The translations under genes were made by a program, and so were the position numbers. Below the pieces are notes generated by a model. It saw only the letters and a list, made by a program, of their open reading frames with translations, had not been told where the DNA came from and ran no database searches. 64,000 nt of DNA from Streptomyces sp. SID13031 (GTDB lineage Bacteria > Actinomycetota > Actinomycetes > Propionibacteriales > Kribbellaceae), in the NCBI RefSeq assembly GCF_010548305.1, contig NZ_JAAGLV010000026.1:52738-116737 (forward strand), written 5' to 3'. Shown piece by piece: positions 7,474 to 15,864 of this stretch (within the stretch, counting starts at the first letter, position 1; the number at the start of each line of letters is the position of its first letter).

Positions 7474-8011
7474 GCCACACCATCGTGGAGCCGGCGGCGA
7501 CCTTCAAAACGCCGTCGGTCACCCACAGCACGCGATACGGGAGCTCCGGTACCAGCAGCCCGAGCCCTGCGTTGATGATGCACAGCAGACCGAGCAGTCC
7601 GCAGATCGGGCCGTGCGAGAACGCCAGGATGAGGAAGTGCACGCCGACCACGAGCAGGATCCATAACCAGAACTGTCGTGACTCCCGGTCGGGGACCTTG
7701 GCCACCACCAGGTTGACCAGCCCGACCTCGGCGACCACCCCGATGCCGAACGCGACGTACTGGTAGATCGCCGGGTAGCCGAGGGCGCTGAAGATCGTCT
7801 TGGTGATGCCGCCGATCATCATCACCAGCACGGCCAGCGCGGCGCCGGTGATCAGGCTCGGCAGCAACCAGCGACGACCGCCTGCTCCGCCTATGACCAG
7901 GCCGAGTCCGACCAGCACGAGCAGCGCGCCGCCGCCCCGCATCAACGGGAAGGTACGGGCCATGCCGCCGAAGTCGGTCAAGACGTCCACGGCGGAATGG
8001 TATGCCGTCAC
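7463..8011 (-). CDS. Hypothetical integral membrane protein
   Basis: About 182 residues with five or six predicted membrane helices, for example ALLVLVGLGLVIGG, SLITGAALAVLVMMIGGI, YVAFGIGVVAEVGLVNLV, FWLWILLVVGVHFLILAF and GLLGLLCIINAGLGLLVP. No catalytic motif or transporter signature is evident. I chose GTG at 8011 (VTAYHSAVDVL...); the frame stays open to a GTG at 8095, but the extra residues are Arg/Pro-rich and lack protein character. Function unknown. Confidence 0.6.
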   Translation of the reverse strand: MTAYHSAVDVLTDFGGMARTFPLMRGGGALLVLVGLGLVIGGAGGRRWLLPSLITGAALAVLVMMIGGITKTIFSALGYPAIYQYVAFGIGVVAEVGLVNLVVAKVPDRESRQFWLWILLVVGVHFLILAFSHGPICGLLGLLCIINAGLGLLVPELPYRVLWVTDGVLKVAAGSTMVWLSY

Positions 8012-8105
8012 CAGCGGCGCACCCGCCTTGTGAGACGCTGACGGCGGTAGTCCGGCGCGTGGCACCGGCCGAGTTCTGGGAGTTCTCCTGACCACACATG
8101 ACGCG

Positions 8106-8834
8106 GTGCGGGAACCGTTCGTCGGGTCGACGCGGTTGCGTCTGGCCGGACTTGCACTGCATGCCTATACCGCGAGCGGAACGGTGCTCGCGCTCCTGAT
8201 CGTGATCGCCGCGATCGACGGGGACGCCGTCCGCGCGCTCTGGCTCGGCCTGGCCGCGCTCTGGATCGACGGTACCGACGGGATGATCGCGCGCCGGCTC
8301 CGGGTGAAGGAGACGATCCCGTGGTTCGACGGCGCGATGCTCGACAACATCGTCGACTACCTGACGTATGCCTTCGCCCCGATCGTGTTGCTGTGGACCG
8401 GCGGCTACCTGCCCCACGGCTTCATCGGTGCCGCGCTGGCCGCGTTGCCGCTGCTTGCCTCCAGCTACCAGTTCTGCCGCACCGACGCGAAGACCGACGA
8501 CCACTTCTTCCTGGGCTTCCCGAGCTACTGGAACGTGGTCGCCTTCTACGTCGTCGTGCTCGACCTCAGCCAGACCGCGACCGGCATCATCCTGCTGACC
8601 TGCTCGATCCTGGTCTTCGTCCCGATCAAGTACGTCTACCCCTCGCGGACCAAGGTGTTCCGGTCGATGAACCTGATCACCACGCTGATCTGGCTCGCCG
8701 CGTACGCCGTCCTGCTGACCCAGATGCCGAACCCGAGCCCGATCGTGGTCGGCATCTCGCTGGCCTATCTCGTGTACTACGCGGGGCTCAGTCTCTACCT
8801 GACGTTCTGGGCACCCCGGCGTAAGGCCGCCTGA
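8106..8834 (+). CDS. CDP-alcohol phosphatidyltransferase, phosphatidylcholine-synthase-like
   Basis: A 242-residue membrane enzyme carrying the CDP-alcohol phosphotransferase signature D-x2-D-G-x2-A-R...G-x3-D-x3-D: DGTDGMIARR, then FDGAMLDNIVD (about residues 58-86). The following YLTYAFAP and DHFFLGFPSYWNVVAFY segments are close to bacterial phosphatidylcholine synthase (Pcs), which condenses CDP-diacylglycerol with choline. Around seven or eight membrane helices are visible. The exact alcohol substrate is inferred. The start is uncertain: GTG at 8106 is used and no ribosome site is clear. The DMT-like transporter gene follows after one base. Confidence 0.78.
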   Translation: MREPFVGSTRLRLAGLALHAYTASGTVLALLIVIAAIDGDAVRALWLGLAALWIDGTDGMIARRLRVKETIPWFDGAMLDNIVDYLTYAFAPIVLLWTGGYLPHGFIGAALAALPLLASSYQFCRTDAKTDDHFFLGFPSYWNVVAFYVVVLDLSQTATGIILLTCSILVFVPIKYVYPSRTKVFRSMNLITTLIWLAAYAVLLTQMPNPSPIVVGISLAYLVYYAGLSLYLTFWAPRRKAA

Positions 8835-8835
8835 C

Positions 8836-9699
8836 TTGCTACTCGGACTGGGCGCGGCCCTCGGCGCCGCAGTGGTCTTCGGGATCGCGTCGATCCTGCA
8901 GGCGGTCGGTTCCCGCAAGGTGCCGACCGGCTCGGAGCTCGACCCGCGCCGCCTCGGCGGGTTCGTCGCCGCACTCCTGAAGCAGCCCGCGTTCCTCGGC
9001 GCGCTCGTGCTCCAGCTGGCCGGCTTCGGGCTGCACTTCGTCGCCCTGCGACTGGTTCCCCTGTACCTCGCACAGGCAGGTATCGCGGTCAGTCTCGTGG
9101 TCACCGCCTTGCTGGCGACCCGTCTGATGGCGGACAAGCTGTCCGCGATCGAGTGGTCGGCAGTCGTCGCCGTCTGCGCCGGACTCGGGCTGCTCGCGGT
9201 CTCGTCCGGCGACGCGGGGGAGGCCGCCACTCATCACGGCCTGACGATCGGCGTGATCGTCGGGCTGATCGCCATCGCGGTGCTCGGTGGTCTGGCGAGC
9301 CGTTCGCAGCACGCGAGCGCGACCGCGGTACTCGGAGTGCTCGCGGGATTCGGGTACGCCGGGGTCGCGATCTCGGCGCGAATGCTCGACGACAGCTCGA
9401 TCAGCGCCCTGTTCTCCAGCCCCACGACGTACACGCTGCCCGTCTCGGCCGCGCTCGCGTTCCTGCTCTACTCGCTCGCCCTGCAACGCGGGTCGGTGAC
9501 GCTGGCCACCACTCCGATGATCGCGCTGCAGACGATCACGCCGGCCGCAGTCGGCGTACTGGTGCTCGACGACAAGATCCGCGACGGCTGGTGGGCCGGT
9601 GCGGCCGCCGGGTTCGTGGTGACCGCGATCGGCGCACTCATCCTGGTCCGCTTCGAAAGCGTCAAGGACGAGGCCGAGCCGGCCGTCAACGCCAGCTGA
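8836..9699 (+). CDS. DMT/EamA-like integral membrane protein
   Basis: A 287-residue protein with about nine or ten membrane helices and internal similarity between halves (LLLGLGAALGAAVVFGIASI; TIGVIVGLIAIAVLGGLASR), typical of the drug/metabolite transporter superfamily of actinobacterial EamA-like exporters. TTG at 8836 lies one base after the stop of the preceding lipid synthase gene, so the pair is co-translated. Substrate unknown. Confidence 0.72.
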   Translation: MLLGLGAALGAAVVFGIASILQAVGSRKVPTGSELDPRRLGGFVAALLKQPAFLGALVLQLAGFGLHFVALRLVPLYLAQAGIAVSLVVTALLATRLMADKLSAIEWSAVVAVCAGLGLLAVSSGDAGEAATHHGLTIGVIVGLIAIAVLGGLASRSQHASATAVLGVLAGFGYAGVAISARMLDDSSISALFSSPTTYTLPVSAALAFLLYSLALQRGSVTLATTPMIALQTITPAAVGVLVLDDKIRDGWWAGAAAGFVVTAIGALILVRFESVKDEAEPAVNAS

Positions 9700-9814
9700 T
9701 CGCGCCGAGCTCCAGGATCTCGAGTACCTGGCCATGCGGATCACACTCGGCGACTCCACCAACCCGTGAGGCGGCGTGCGGTGGACGGCAGCTTGCTGTC
9801 AGCGGCTCGGCCAC
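9686..9814 (-). CDS. Possible small protein, 42 residues
   Basis: A GTG at 9814, inside the 3' end of the AAA ATPase gene, opens a 42-residue frame whose second half (GGVAECDPHGQVLEILELG) has ordinary protein composition and ends over the C-terminus of the convergent transporter gene. It could be a small protein coupled to the ATPase, or a remnant of a longer gene. Weakly supported. Confidence 0.25.
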   Translation of the reverse strand: MAEPLTASCRPPHAASRVGGVAECDPHGQVLEILELGAISWR

Positions 9815-10977
9815 TTCCACGGCGGCTCGTCCAGCGGGCCCTGGCCCTCGATAGTCGTCTGACCGAACTCCTTCACGAGCTCGATCGTCCGCAGATCCAG
9901 CCTGGTCTCCTCCGACCCGGCCTGCAGCGCGGCGAGGAACGGGCGCGAGTGGGTCACCACGATGACCTGGGTGTTCCTGGCTGCGGTGACGACGAGATTT
10001 GCCAGCGCGGGGAGCAGCTCAGGATGCAGGCTCGTCTCGGGCTCGTTGAGGACGAGCAGCGCCGGCGGTCGCGGCGTCAGTAGCGCGGCCACCCAGAGCA
10101 GGTACCTGAGCGTGCCGTCGGACAATTCCGCCCCGGACAACGGCCGGAGCAGTCCGTGCTGGCGGAAGGCGATTTCGAAGCGGCCGCCGTTGTTCTGGAT
10201 GTTCAAGACGCTGCCCGGAAAGGCCTGCTCGATCGCGGCGTCGAGCGCACCGGGCGCACCGATCTCCCGGACCGTTTGAAGCGCAGCCGCGACATCGGCG
10301 CCCTCAGGCCCGAGCACCGTCGTACGGGTTCCTATCTGCACCTGCCGTGCCGGTGCATCGGCGTCGGTCCGCAGGTGGTCGTAGAACCGCCACGATCGCA
10401 TCCGCTCTCGCAGGCTCAAGAGCTCCGGCGCGCGATCGGGATCGGCGTACTCGCTGAGCATGCTGTCGAAGGACTGCAACTGGTGACCGCTGTCTCGCCA
10501 CTTGCCGTCGTCGTCGCGGATCCGGACGCCACCGTTCCTGCGCTCGGCCAGCAAGGCGGCCGGCCGCAGGAACGGCCCGGCCCACAACGCCTCCCGCTTG
10601 ATCTCCGGATCGAGCGCGAAGGCCGACGAACTGGGCACCGGCAGCCCGAGATCCATCGCATATCCGTAGTCCTCGGACGCGAACCCCATCCGCAGCCCGA
10701 CCGCCTTCGTCCTGACGGTTCCCTGGGTCGGTTGCTCGCCTCGCCGCACCGCCTTGGAGATGTTCTCCGGACCCGCCCACAACGTCGACTGCAGCCCACC
10801 CTCGCGAGCCAATGCGGCCACCGCCCCGTTCCGCGAAGCATCAGCCAGCAGCCGCAAGGCTCGGTAGAGGCTCGACTTCCCGGTCCCGTTGGCCCCGGTC
10901 ACCACGTTCACCCGCCCCAACGGCACCACCAGCCGCAACAGCGAGCGGTAGTTCTCAATTGCCAACGAGGTCAACAT
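9799..10977 (-). CDS. AAA family (SMC/RecF-like) ATPase, AAA_21 type
   Basis: A 392-residue ABC/SMC-like ATPase. Walker A is GANGTGKSS (about residue 30), the signature motif is LSDGTLRYLLW, Walker B is LLVLNEPETSLHP, and the switch His is in VVTHSRPFL. Asn replaces the usual Asp of Walker B, as in other members of this AAA_21 group. A middle region (about residues 60-250) is family-specific. Related proteins include OLD-like nucleases and RecF; no TOPRIM or other nuclease domain is fused and no nuclease gene adjoins. ATG at 10977 is preferred to the TTG nine bases upstream. Cellular role unknown. Confidence 0.78.
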   Translation of the reverse strand: MLTSLAIENYRSLLRLVVPLGRVNVVTGANGTGKSSLYRALRLLADASRNGAVAALAREGGLQSTLWAGPENISKAVRRGEQPTQGTVRTKAVGLRMGFASEDYGYAMDLGLPVPSSSAFALDPEIKREALWAGPFLRPAALLAERRNGGVRIRDDDGKWRDSGHQLQSFDSMLSEYADPDRAPELLSLRERMRSWRFYDHLRTDADAPARQVQIGTRTTVLGPEGADVAAALQTVREIGAPGALDAAIEQAFPGSVLNIQNNGGRFEIAFRQHGLLRPLSGAELSDGTLRYLLWVAALLTPRPPALLVLNEPETSLHPELLPALANLVVTAARNTQVIVVTHSRPFLAALQAGSEETRLDLRTIELVKEFGQTTIEGQGPLDEPPWKWPSR

Positions 10978-11074
10978 GCCAGTCAACGTAGCCGCCGCCT
11001 CGGACAGGTACCGAGCGACAGGAAGTAGTGCCGATTTTGGCCGGCCCGGAGTGGTTAGCCAGGCGGGGGCAGTG

Positions 11075-12010
11075 CTAGGTCAGCTGACTACTGCCTGCCG
11101 CTCGGTACAGATGGCCAAGGACTGCCTGCAGAAGTGGAGAGCCCTGGGCGCCCTCTTGGACTGCCGCGAAGAGGTGCCGTTGGGGTTGTTGGGTGGCTAC
11201 TGGGCGGACGCTGAGATTGGGTGGGAGGTTTTGCTGGGCCAGGCGGGGGAGGAGGGCCACGCCGTGGTTGTGGGCAACCAGTTGGGTCACGGCCAGCCAG
11301 TCGTCGACCTGGTGGCGGATGTCGGGGGTGAAGCCGGCCGCGGCGCAGGAGGTGGCCGTGATCGAGGCACAGCAGCCGCCGGGGGAGCCGGTGATCCAGG
11401 GATCCTCGGCGAGGTCCCGCAGATCGATCGTGGCGTCTGCAGCGTGCGGGTGATCCGCCGGTACTGCGGCGTCCAGCACGTCGGCGCCCAGCTCGAGACG
11501 GTGGTAGCGCGGGTCGCCGACGGTCGGTGAGCCGTCGAAGGCCACCGCGATGGCGACATCCAGGCGGCCGGCGTCCACTGCGTCGAAGAGCTGGGGCGGC
11601 TCGCTTTGGCGGACGGACACGAGCAGGTCGGGATGGTCGACGGCCAGGCCGCTCAAGACCGCGGGCAACAGGCCGGCGAGGGCTGTGGAGAAGGCGCCGA
11701 TCCGTACCTTGCCGCGGAGCGTCTCGTCGAAGGTCTGCAGGTCGTGGCGGGCGTGCTCGAGCTGGGCGAAGACGGCGTCGGCGTGCGCCAGCAGCGCCTC
11801 GCCGCGGGGAGTCAGCGCGATCCGGCGGCCGTCCTTGCGAGTGACCGGGAAACCGAGATCGTGCGACAACCCGGCGAGTTGCTGGGATACGGCGGAGGGA
11901 GTCAGGTGCAATGCCCCGGCCGTCGCCGTGACCGTGCCACGCTCGCGGAACTCACGCAGTACGCGGAGTCTGCGCAGGTCATCCATGAAGTCGTGGCTTA
12001 ACGGTTGCAT
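11075..12010 (-). CDS. LysR-family transcriptional regulator
   Basis: About 311 residues. The N-terminal winged helix (MDDLRRLRVLREFRERGTV, then LHLTPSAVSQQLAGLSHDLG) is typical LysR, followed by a periplasmic-binding-like effector domain (GKVRIGAFSTALAGLLPAVL to about 290). It diverges from a Gfo/Idh/MocA oxidoreductase gene with only 51 bases between starts, the classic layout for a regulator controlling its neighbour. An alternative start is ATG at 11986, eight codons in, which begins MDDLRRL as many LysR proteins do. Confidence 0.85.
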   Translation of the reverse strand: MQPLSHDFMDDLRRLRVLREFRERGTVTATAGALHLTPSAVSQQLAGLSHDLGFPVTRKDGRRIALTPRGEALLAHADAVFAQLEHARHDLQTFDETLRGKVRIGAFSTALAGLLPAVLSGLAVDHPDLLVSVRQSEPPQLFDAVDAGRLDVAIAVAFDGSPTVGDPRYHRLELGADVLDAAVPADHPHAADATIDLRDLAEDPWITGSPGGCCASITATSCAAAGFTPDIRHQVDDWLAVTQLVAHNHGVALLPRLAQQNLPPNLSVRPVATQQPQRHLFAAVQEGAQGSPLLQAVLGHLYRAAGSSQLT

Positions 12011-12061
12011 GTCCAAAGAGTAGATGGACTGGAAGGTCTGGCGCGCGACAGACTGATCGGT

Positions 12062-13015
12062 ATGACCACAGCACCGATTCGTCTCGGCATCGTCGGCCTC
12101 GGCGCGATGGGCCGGCAGTTGCTCGCCAGGGCGCTCGACCACCCGGACTTCACCGTCACCCACGCGGTCGACCTCGCGCCGGAGATCGTCGCCGCGCTCG
12201 GGGCCGAGCACCCGGACATCAGCTTCAGTACCTTGATCGCCGACGTGATCGGCGCCGGCGACGTCGACGCGGTCTACATCGCGACGCCGCCCGCCACGCA
12301 CGCGGCGCTCGCCGTACCGGCGTTCGAGGCGGGTCAGGCGGTGTTCTGCGAGAAGCCGCTGGCCGTGTCGGACGATGATGCGGCGGCCATGCTCGAAGCG
12401 GCGGTCGCGTCGGCCCGGGCCGCGGCGGTGAACTTCTCGTTGTCCGACCGGCAGTCCACCCGGTACGTCGAGCAGGCGATCGCGGACGGCCGGGTCGGCG
12501 ACGTGCTCGGGGTCGAGATCCGGCTGGCGTTCCCGGTGTGGCCGCGGAGGTTCCAGGCCGGGGCGACGTGGGTGGGCGAGCGGCCGCAGGGCGGGTTCGT
12601 GCGCGAGGTGTTCTCGCACTTCGCGTATCTCACCGATCGGCTGGTCGGCCCGCTGCACGCGATTCACACGGAGTTGGAGCACCGGAGCGAGGTGAGTGAG
12701 ACGGCGGCGTACGGGCTGTTGAAGGCGGGGGAGATCCCGGTTCAGCTGAGCGGGATCGTCGGTGCCGCCGGGCCGGAGACCTATGAGTGGATCCTGCGCG
12801 GAACCAGGCAATCCTTCAAGCTGACCGCCTGGCGCGACCTGTTTGTTGCTGACGGCAATGACTGGCAGCCGGTCGAGCTGACCGGCGAGCTCGGGTCGGA
12901 GGCAACCCGCCTGACGCTCTTCGCGCAGGCCATCCGCGGTGATCACTCACCGGACCTGGCCGGCTTCGCGGCGGCCGAACGGGTCCGCCAGGTGGTCGAG
13001 GCATTCCACCGGTGA
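12062..13015 (+). CDS. Gfo/Idh/MocA-family NAD(P)-dependent oxidoreductase
   Basis: A 317-residue oxidoreductase. The Rossmann motif is IRLGIVGLGAMGRQLL at the N-terminus, AVYIATPPATH closes the cofactor pocket, and VFCEKPLAV carries the family EKP lysine. The C-terminal domain is the usual beta-sheet substrate domain. Substrates are commonly sugars or inositol-type polyols; no pathway genes flank it, so the substrate is unknown. It overlaps the next gene as GTGA, so the two oxidoreductases are translationally coupled and may act on the same pathway under the divergent LysR regulator. Confidence 0.85.
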   Translation: MTTAPIRLGIVGLGAMGRQLLARALDHPDFTVTHAVDLAPEIVAALGAEHPDISFSTLIADVIGAGDVDAVYIATPPATHAALAVPAFEAGQAVFCEKPLAVSDDDAAAMLEAAVASARAAAVNFSLSDRQSTRYVEQAIADGRVGDVLGVEIRLAFPVWPRRFQAGATWVGERPQGGFVREVFSHFAYLTDRLVGPLHAIHTELEHRSEVSETAAYGLLKAGEIPVQLSGIVGAAGPETYEWILRGTRQSFKLTAWRDLFVADGNDWQPVELTGELGSEATRLTLFAQAIRGDHSPDLAGFAAAERVRQVVEAFHR

Positions 13016-13950
13016 AGGTGATCGAGGCGGTCGATCCGGACACTCTTCGGCTGGTCGAGCGACCGTCGATCCCGTTGCGGGCAGGCGAAGTGCGGATCTC
13101 GGTGGTGGCGATCGGCGTCAACTACCTCGACATCCAGGAGCGCACGGGGGCCTATCCACGCGAGTTCCCGTACGTGCCCGGTGGCGAGGGCAGCGGCACG
13201 GTCACCGAGGTCGCGCCGGATGTCTCCACGCCGGTGGTCGGTCAACGCGTCTGCTGGCAAGGCATCCAGGGATCGTACGCCGACGAGGTGGTGGCGCCGG
13301 CCTGGAAGGCGATCCCGCTGCCGGCAGAGGTCGGCCACCAGGAGGCCGCCGCGATCTTGCTGCAGGGGCTGACTGCGCAGTACTTGACCACTGACTCGTA
13401 CGCCGTACAGCGCGAAGACCTGGTCATCATCCACGCTGGTGCCGGCGGAGTCGGCCTGCTCCTGACCCAGCTGGCCAAGTCGCGGGGCGCAGAAGTCATC
13501 ACCACCGTCTCCACCGACGAGAAGGCCGCACTCTCGATGGCTGCCGGTGCCGACCATGCGGTCGCCTATGAAGCCTTCGCCGGCTTGGCTGCCGGGCGAG
13601 CCACAGTCGTCTACGACTCTGTCGGCCAGTCCACCTTCGAAGACTCCCTGCGCTCCCTGGCCCCCCGAGGCACCCTCGTCCTCTACGGCCGATCCAGCGG
13701 CCCAGTCCCGCCGTTCGACCTCTCCCGCCTGGGCCCCGCCGGCTCCCTGACCATCACCCGCCCCACCCTCCGCCACTTCGTCAGTACCCCTGCAGCTCTC
13801 CACACCCGAGCCAACCTCCTGTTCAACCACCTGAGGGACGGCACCCTCACCCCGCGCATAGCCGCCACCTATCCACTAGCCGCCGCGCACGCGGCGCACA
13901 CAGCCCTGCAGTCCCGCAGCACCACCGGCAAGCTCCTCCTCATCACATGA
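13012..13950 (+). CDS. NADPH:quinone oxidoreductase-like medium-chain dehydrogenase
   Basis: A 312-residue zinc-independent member of the medium-chain dehydrogenase/reductase family, quinone-oxidoreductase group. The N-terminal GroES-like domain has IGVNYLDIQERTGAYP and VPGGEGSGTV; the nucleotide fold carries VIIHAGAGGVGLLLTQLAK (about residue 140). The C-terminus ends TTGKLLLIT, the usual last strand. It reduces quinones or alpha,beta-unsaturated carbonyls with NADPH. GTG at 13012 overlaps the previous stop by four bases. Confidence 0.85.
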   Translation: MKVIEAVDPDTLRLVERPSIPLRAGEVRISVVAIGVNYLDIQERTGAYPREFPYVPGGEGSGTVTEVAPDVSTPVVGQRVCWQGIQGSYADEVVAPAWKAIPLPAEVGHQEAAAILLQGLTAQYLTTDSYAVQREDLVIIHAGAGGVGLLLTQLAKSRGAEVITTVSTDEKAALSMAAGADHAVAYEAFAGLAAGRATVVYDSVGQSTFEDSLRSLAPRGTLVLYGRSSGPVPPFDLSRLGPAGSLTITRPTLRHFVSTPAALHTRANLLFNHLRDGTLTPRIAATYPLAAAHAAHTALQSRSTTGKLLLIT

Positions 13951-13952
13951 CA

Positions 13953-13985
13953 ACCGCCCCGCACCTCGACGAGGCGCGGGGCGGT
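13953..13985. terminator. Bidirectional terminator between convergent genes
   Basis: A perfect 10-bp stem, ACCGCCCCGC (13953-13962) with GCGGGGCGGT (13976-13985), lies between the convergent stops of the quinone oxidoreductase and ABC transporter genes. Confidence 0.7.
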
Positions 13986-13995
13986 CGCAGTACTG

Positions 13996-15864
13996 CTAGG
14001 CCAGGGAGTCTTCCCAGGCCTGGTGGAGGTCGGCGTAGTTGCCGCCGGTGGTGATCAGGGTGGAAGGCGCGCCGTCTTCGATGATGCGCCCGTGTTCGAG
14101 GACGATCACCCGGTCGGCGGTCTCCACCGTGGACAGGCGGTGGGCGATGACGATCGCGGTGCGGTCGTCGAGGATGGTGCGCAGCGCGCGCTGGATCAGC
14201 CGCTCGCTGGGGATGTCGAGGCTGGAGGTCGCCTCGTCCAGGATCAGTACCGCCGGATCCGCCAGGAACGCGCGGGCGAAGGCGACCAGCTGCCGCTGAC
14301 CCGCCGACAGCCGGCTGCCGCGCTTGGCGACCGCCGTCTCGTAGCCGTCGGGCAGCGCCATGATGAAGTCGTGCGCGCCGATCACCTTGGCCGCGCCGAC
14401 GATCTCGTCCATCGTGGCATCCGGCTTGCCGAACCGGATGTTGTCGGCGACCGAGCCGGTGAACAGGAAGTTCTCCTGGGTCACCATCACCACCCGCTCG
14501 CGCAGGTCGTCCTCGGTCAGGTCGCGCAGGTCGATCCCGTCCAGCAGGACATGCCCGCCGGTCGGGTCGTAGAAACGGGCCACCAGCTTGGCGATGGTGG
14601 TCTTGCCCGCACCCGTCGTACCGACCAGAGCCAGGGTCTGCCCAGCCGGTACGTCGAGGTCCAGCCCCGGCAGTACCGGCACGCCGTCGACGTACCGGAA
14701 CTGCACGTTGCGCAGCTCCAGATGCCCGCGCGCGTGCACCGCCGGCCGAGCAGGCTTGACCGGCTCGGCGACGTCTGGCTTCTCGTTCAGTACACCGGAC
14801 AGCTTCTCCAGCGCAGCACTCGCCGACAGGAAGGTGTTGTAGAACTGCGAGATGTCCTGCAGCGGCTCGAAGAACTGCCGCAGGTACAGCAGGAACGCGG
14901 TCAGCACGCCCACGGTCACGTGCCCGTGGTACGCCTGCCAGCCGCCGTAGGCGAGGATCGCGACGATGGTGATGTTGCCGACGCCCTTGATCGACGGCAT
15001 GAAGATCGCGTTGATCCGGAACGACTCGAGGTTCGCCTCGCGGTACTTGTCGTTGACGCCGTAGAAGATCTCCTCGTTGCGCGTCTCCCGGCGGAACGCC
15101 TGGACGGCGCGGATGCCGGTCATCGACTCGACGAAGTGCACGATCACCAGGACGACGGCCTCGCGCGTACGCCGGTAGACGACTGCCGACCGCCGCCGGA
15201 ACCATGCGGTCAGCAGGAACAGCACCGGGAACGACAGCAACGCCAGCAACCCGAGCTTGACGTCCAGCGTGAGCAGCAGGATCGCCGTCCCGACCAGTGT
15301 CAGCAGGGCCGTCACCAGCCCGTCGAAACCGGTCTCCAGCATCTCGTCGATGACGTCGACGTCGGAGGTCAGCCGCGAGATCACCCGGCCCGAGGTGTAC
15401 TTGTCGTGGAACGACGGGCTGAGCCGCTGGAAGTGGTCGAACACCCGCCGCCGCAGACCGAGCAGGATCGTCTGCCCGAGCCGGCCGGACCGCATCAGGA
15501 AGATCTGCCGCGCGCCGGCCTGGATCAGCGCCGAGGCCAGCACCACCAAGACGATGGTGACCAGGGTCTTGCTGCCCTCACCCGCCAGGATCGGCGGGAT
15601 GCCCTTGTCGATGCCGAGGTGGACCAGGTACGGCACCGACAGCCGGGCCGCGTTCTCGACCACGACGATCGCGATGAGCAGCCAGATCATCTTCTTGTAC
15701 GGCCGGAGCAGCTCGCCGAGCAACTTGCGCGACTGCTCCTTGAGCCGCAGCGTCGTCGCCTTCGACAACTCGTTGTCCGGGTCGTCGGCGTACCCGCGCC
15801 AGGACTCTTCCGCGGCCGGTTGCTCACTGGGTTGAGGTTGAGGTGATTGCTGGGTCGTCGTCAT
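13996..15864 (-). CDS. ABC exporter half-transporter (fused permease/ATPase), catalytically canonical subunit
   Basis: A 622-residue type IV ABC half-transporter: six membrane helices (about residues 55-340), then a nucleotide-binding domain with Walker A GTTGAGKTT, Q-loop VTQENFLF, signature LSAGQ, Walker B VLILDEATSSLD with the catalytic Glu, and switch His in VIAHRLST. It pairs with the upstream half-transporter, whose stop overlaps this start as ATGA. Together they should form an asymmetric heterodimeric multidrug or lipid exporter. The substrate is unknown. Confidence 0.88.
   Translation of the reverse strand: MTTTQQSPQPQPSEQPAAEESWRGYADDPDNELSKATTLRLKEQSRKLLGELLRPYKKMIWLLIAIVVVENAARLSVPYLVHLGIDKGIPPILAGEGSKTLVTIVLVVLASALIQAGARQIFLMRSGRLGQTILLGLRRRVFDHFQRLSPSFHDKYTSGRVISRLTSDVDVIDEMLETGFDGLVTALLTLVGTAILLLTLDVKLGLLALLSFPVLFLLTAWFRRRSAVVYRRTREAVVLVIVHFVESMTGIRAVQAFRRETRNEEIFYGVNDKYREANLESFRINAIFMPSIKGVGNITIVAILAYGGWQAYHGHVTVGVLTAFLLYLRQFFEPLQDISQFYNTFLSASAALEKLSGVLNEKPDVAEPVKPARPAVHARGHLELRNVQFRYVDGVPVLPGLDLDVPAGQTLALVGTTGAGKTTIAKLVARFYDPTGGHVLLDGIDLRDLTEDDLRERVVMVTQENFLFTGSVADNIRFGKPDATMDEIVGAAKVIGAHDFIMALPDGYETAVAKRGSRLSAGQRQLVAFARAFLADPAVLILDEATSSLDIPSERLIQRALRTILDDRTAIVIAHRLSTVETADRVIVLEHGRIIEDGAPSTLITTGGNYADLHQAWEDSLA

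Noticed and set aside
9686..10986. Toxin-antitoxin or defence island around the AAA ATPase
   Set aside because: No nuclease, methylase or toxin gene adjoins; only a doubtful 42-residue frame.
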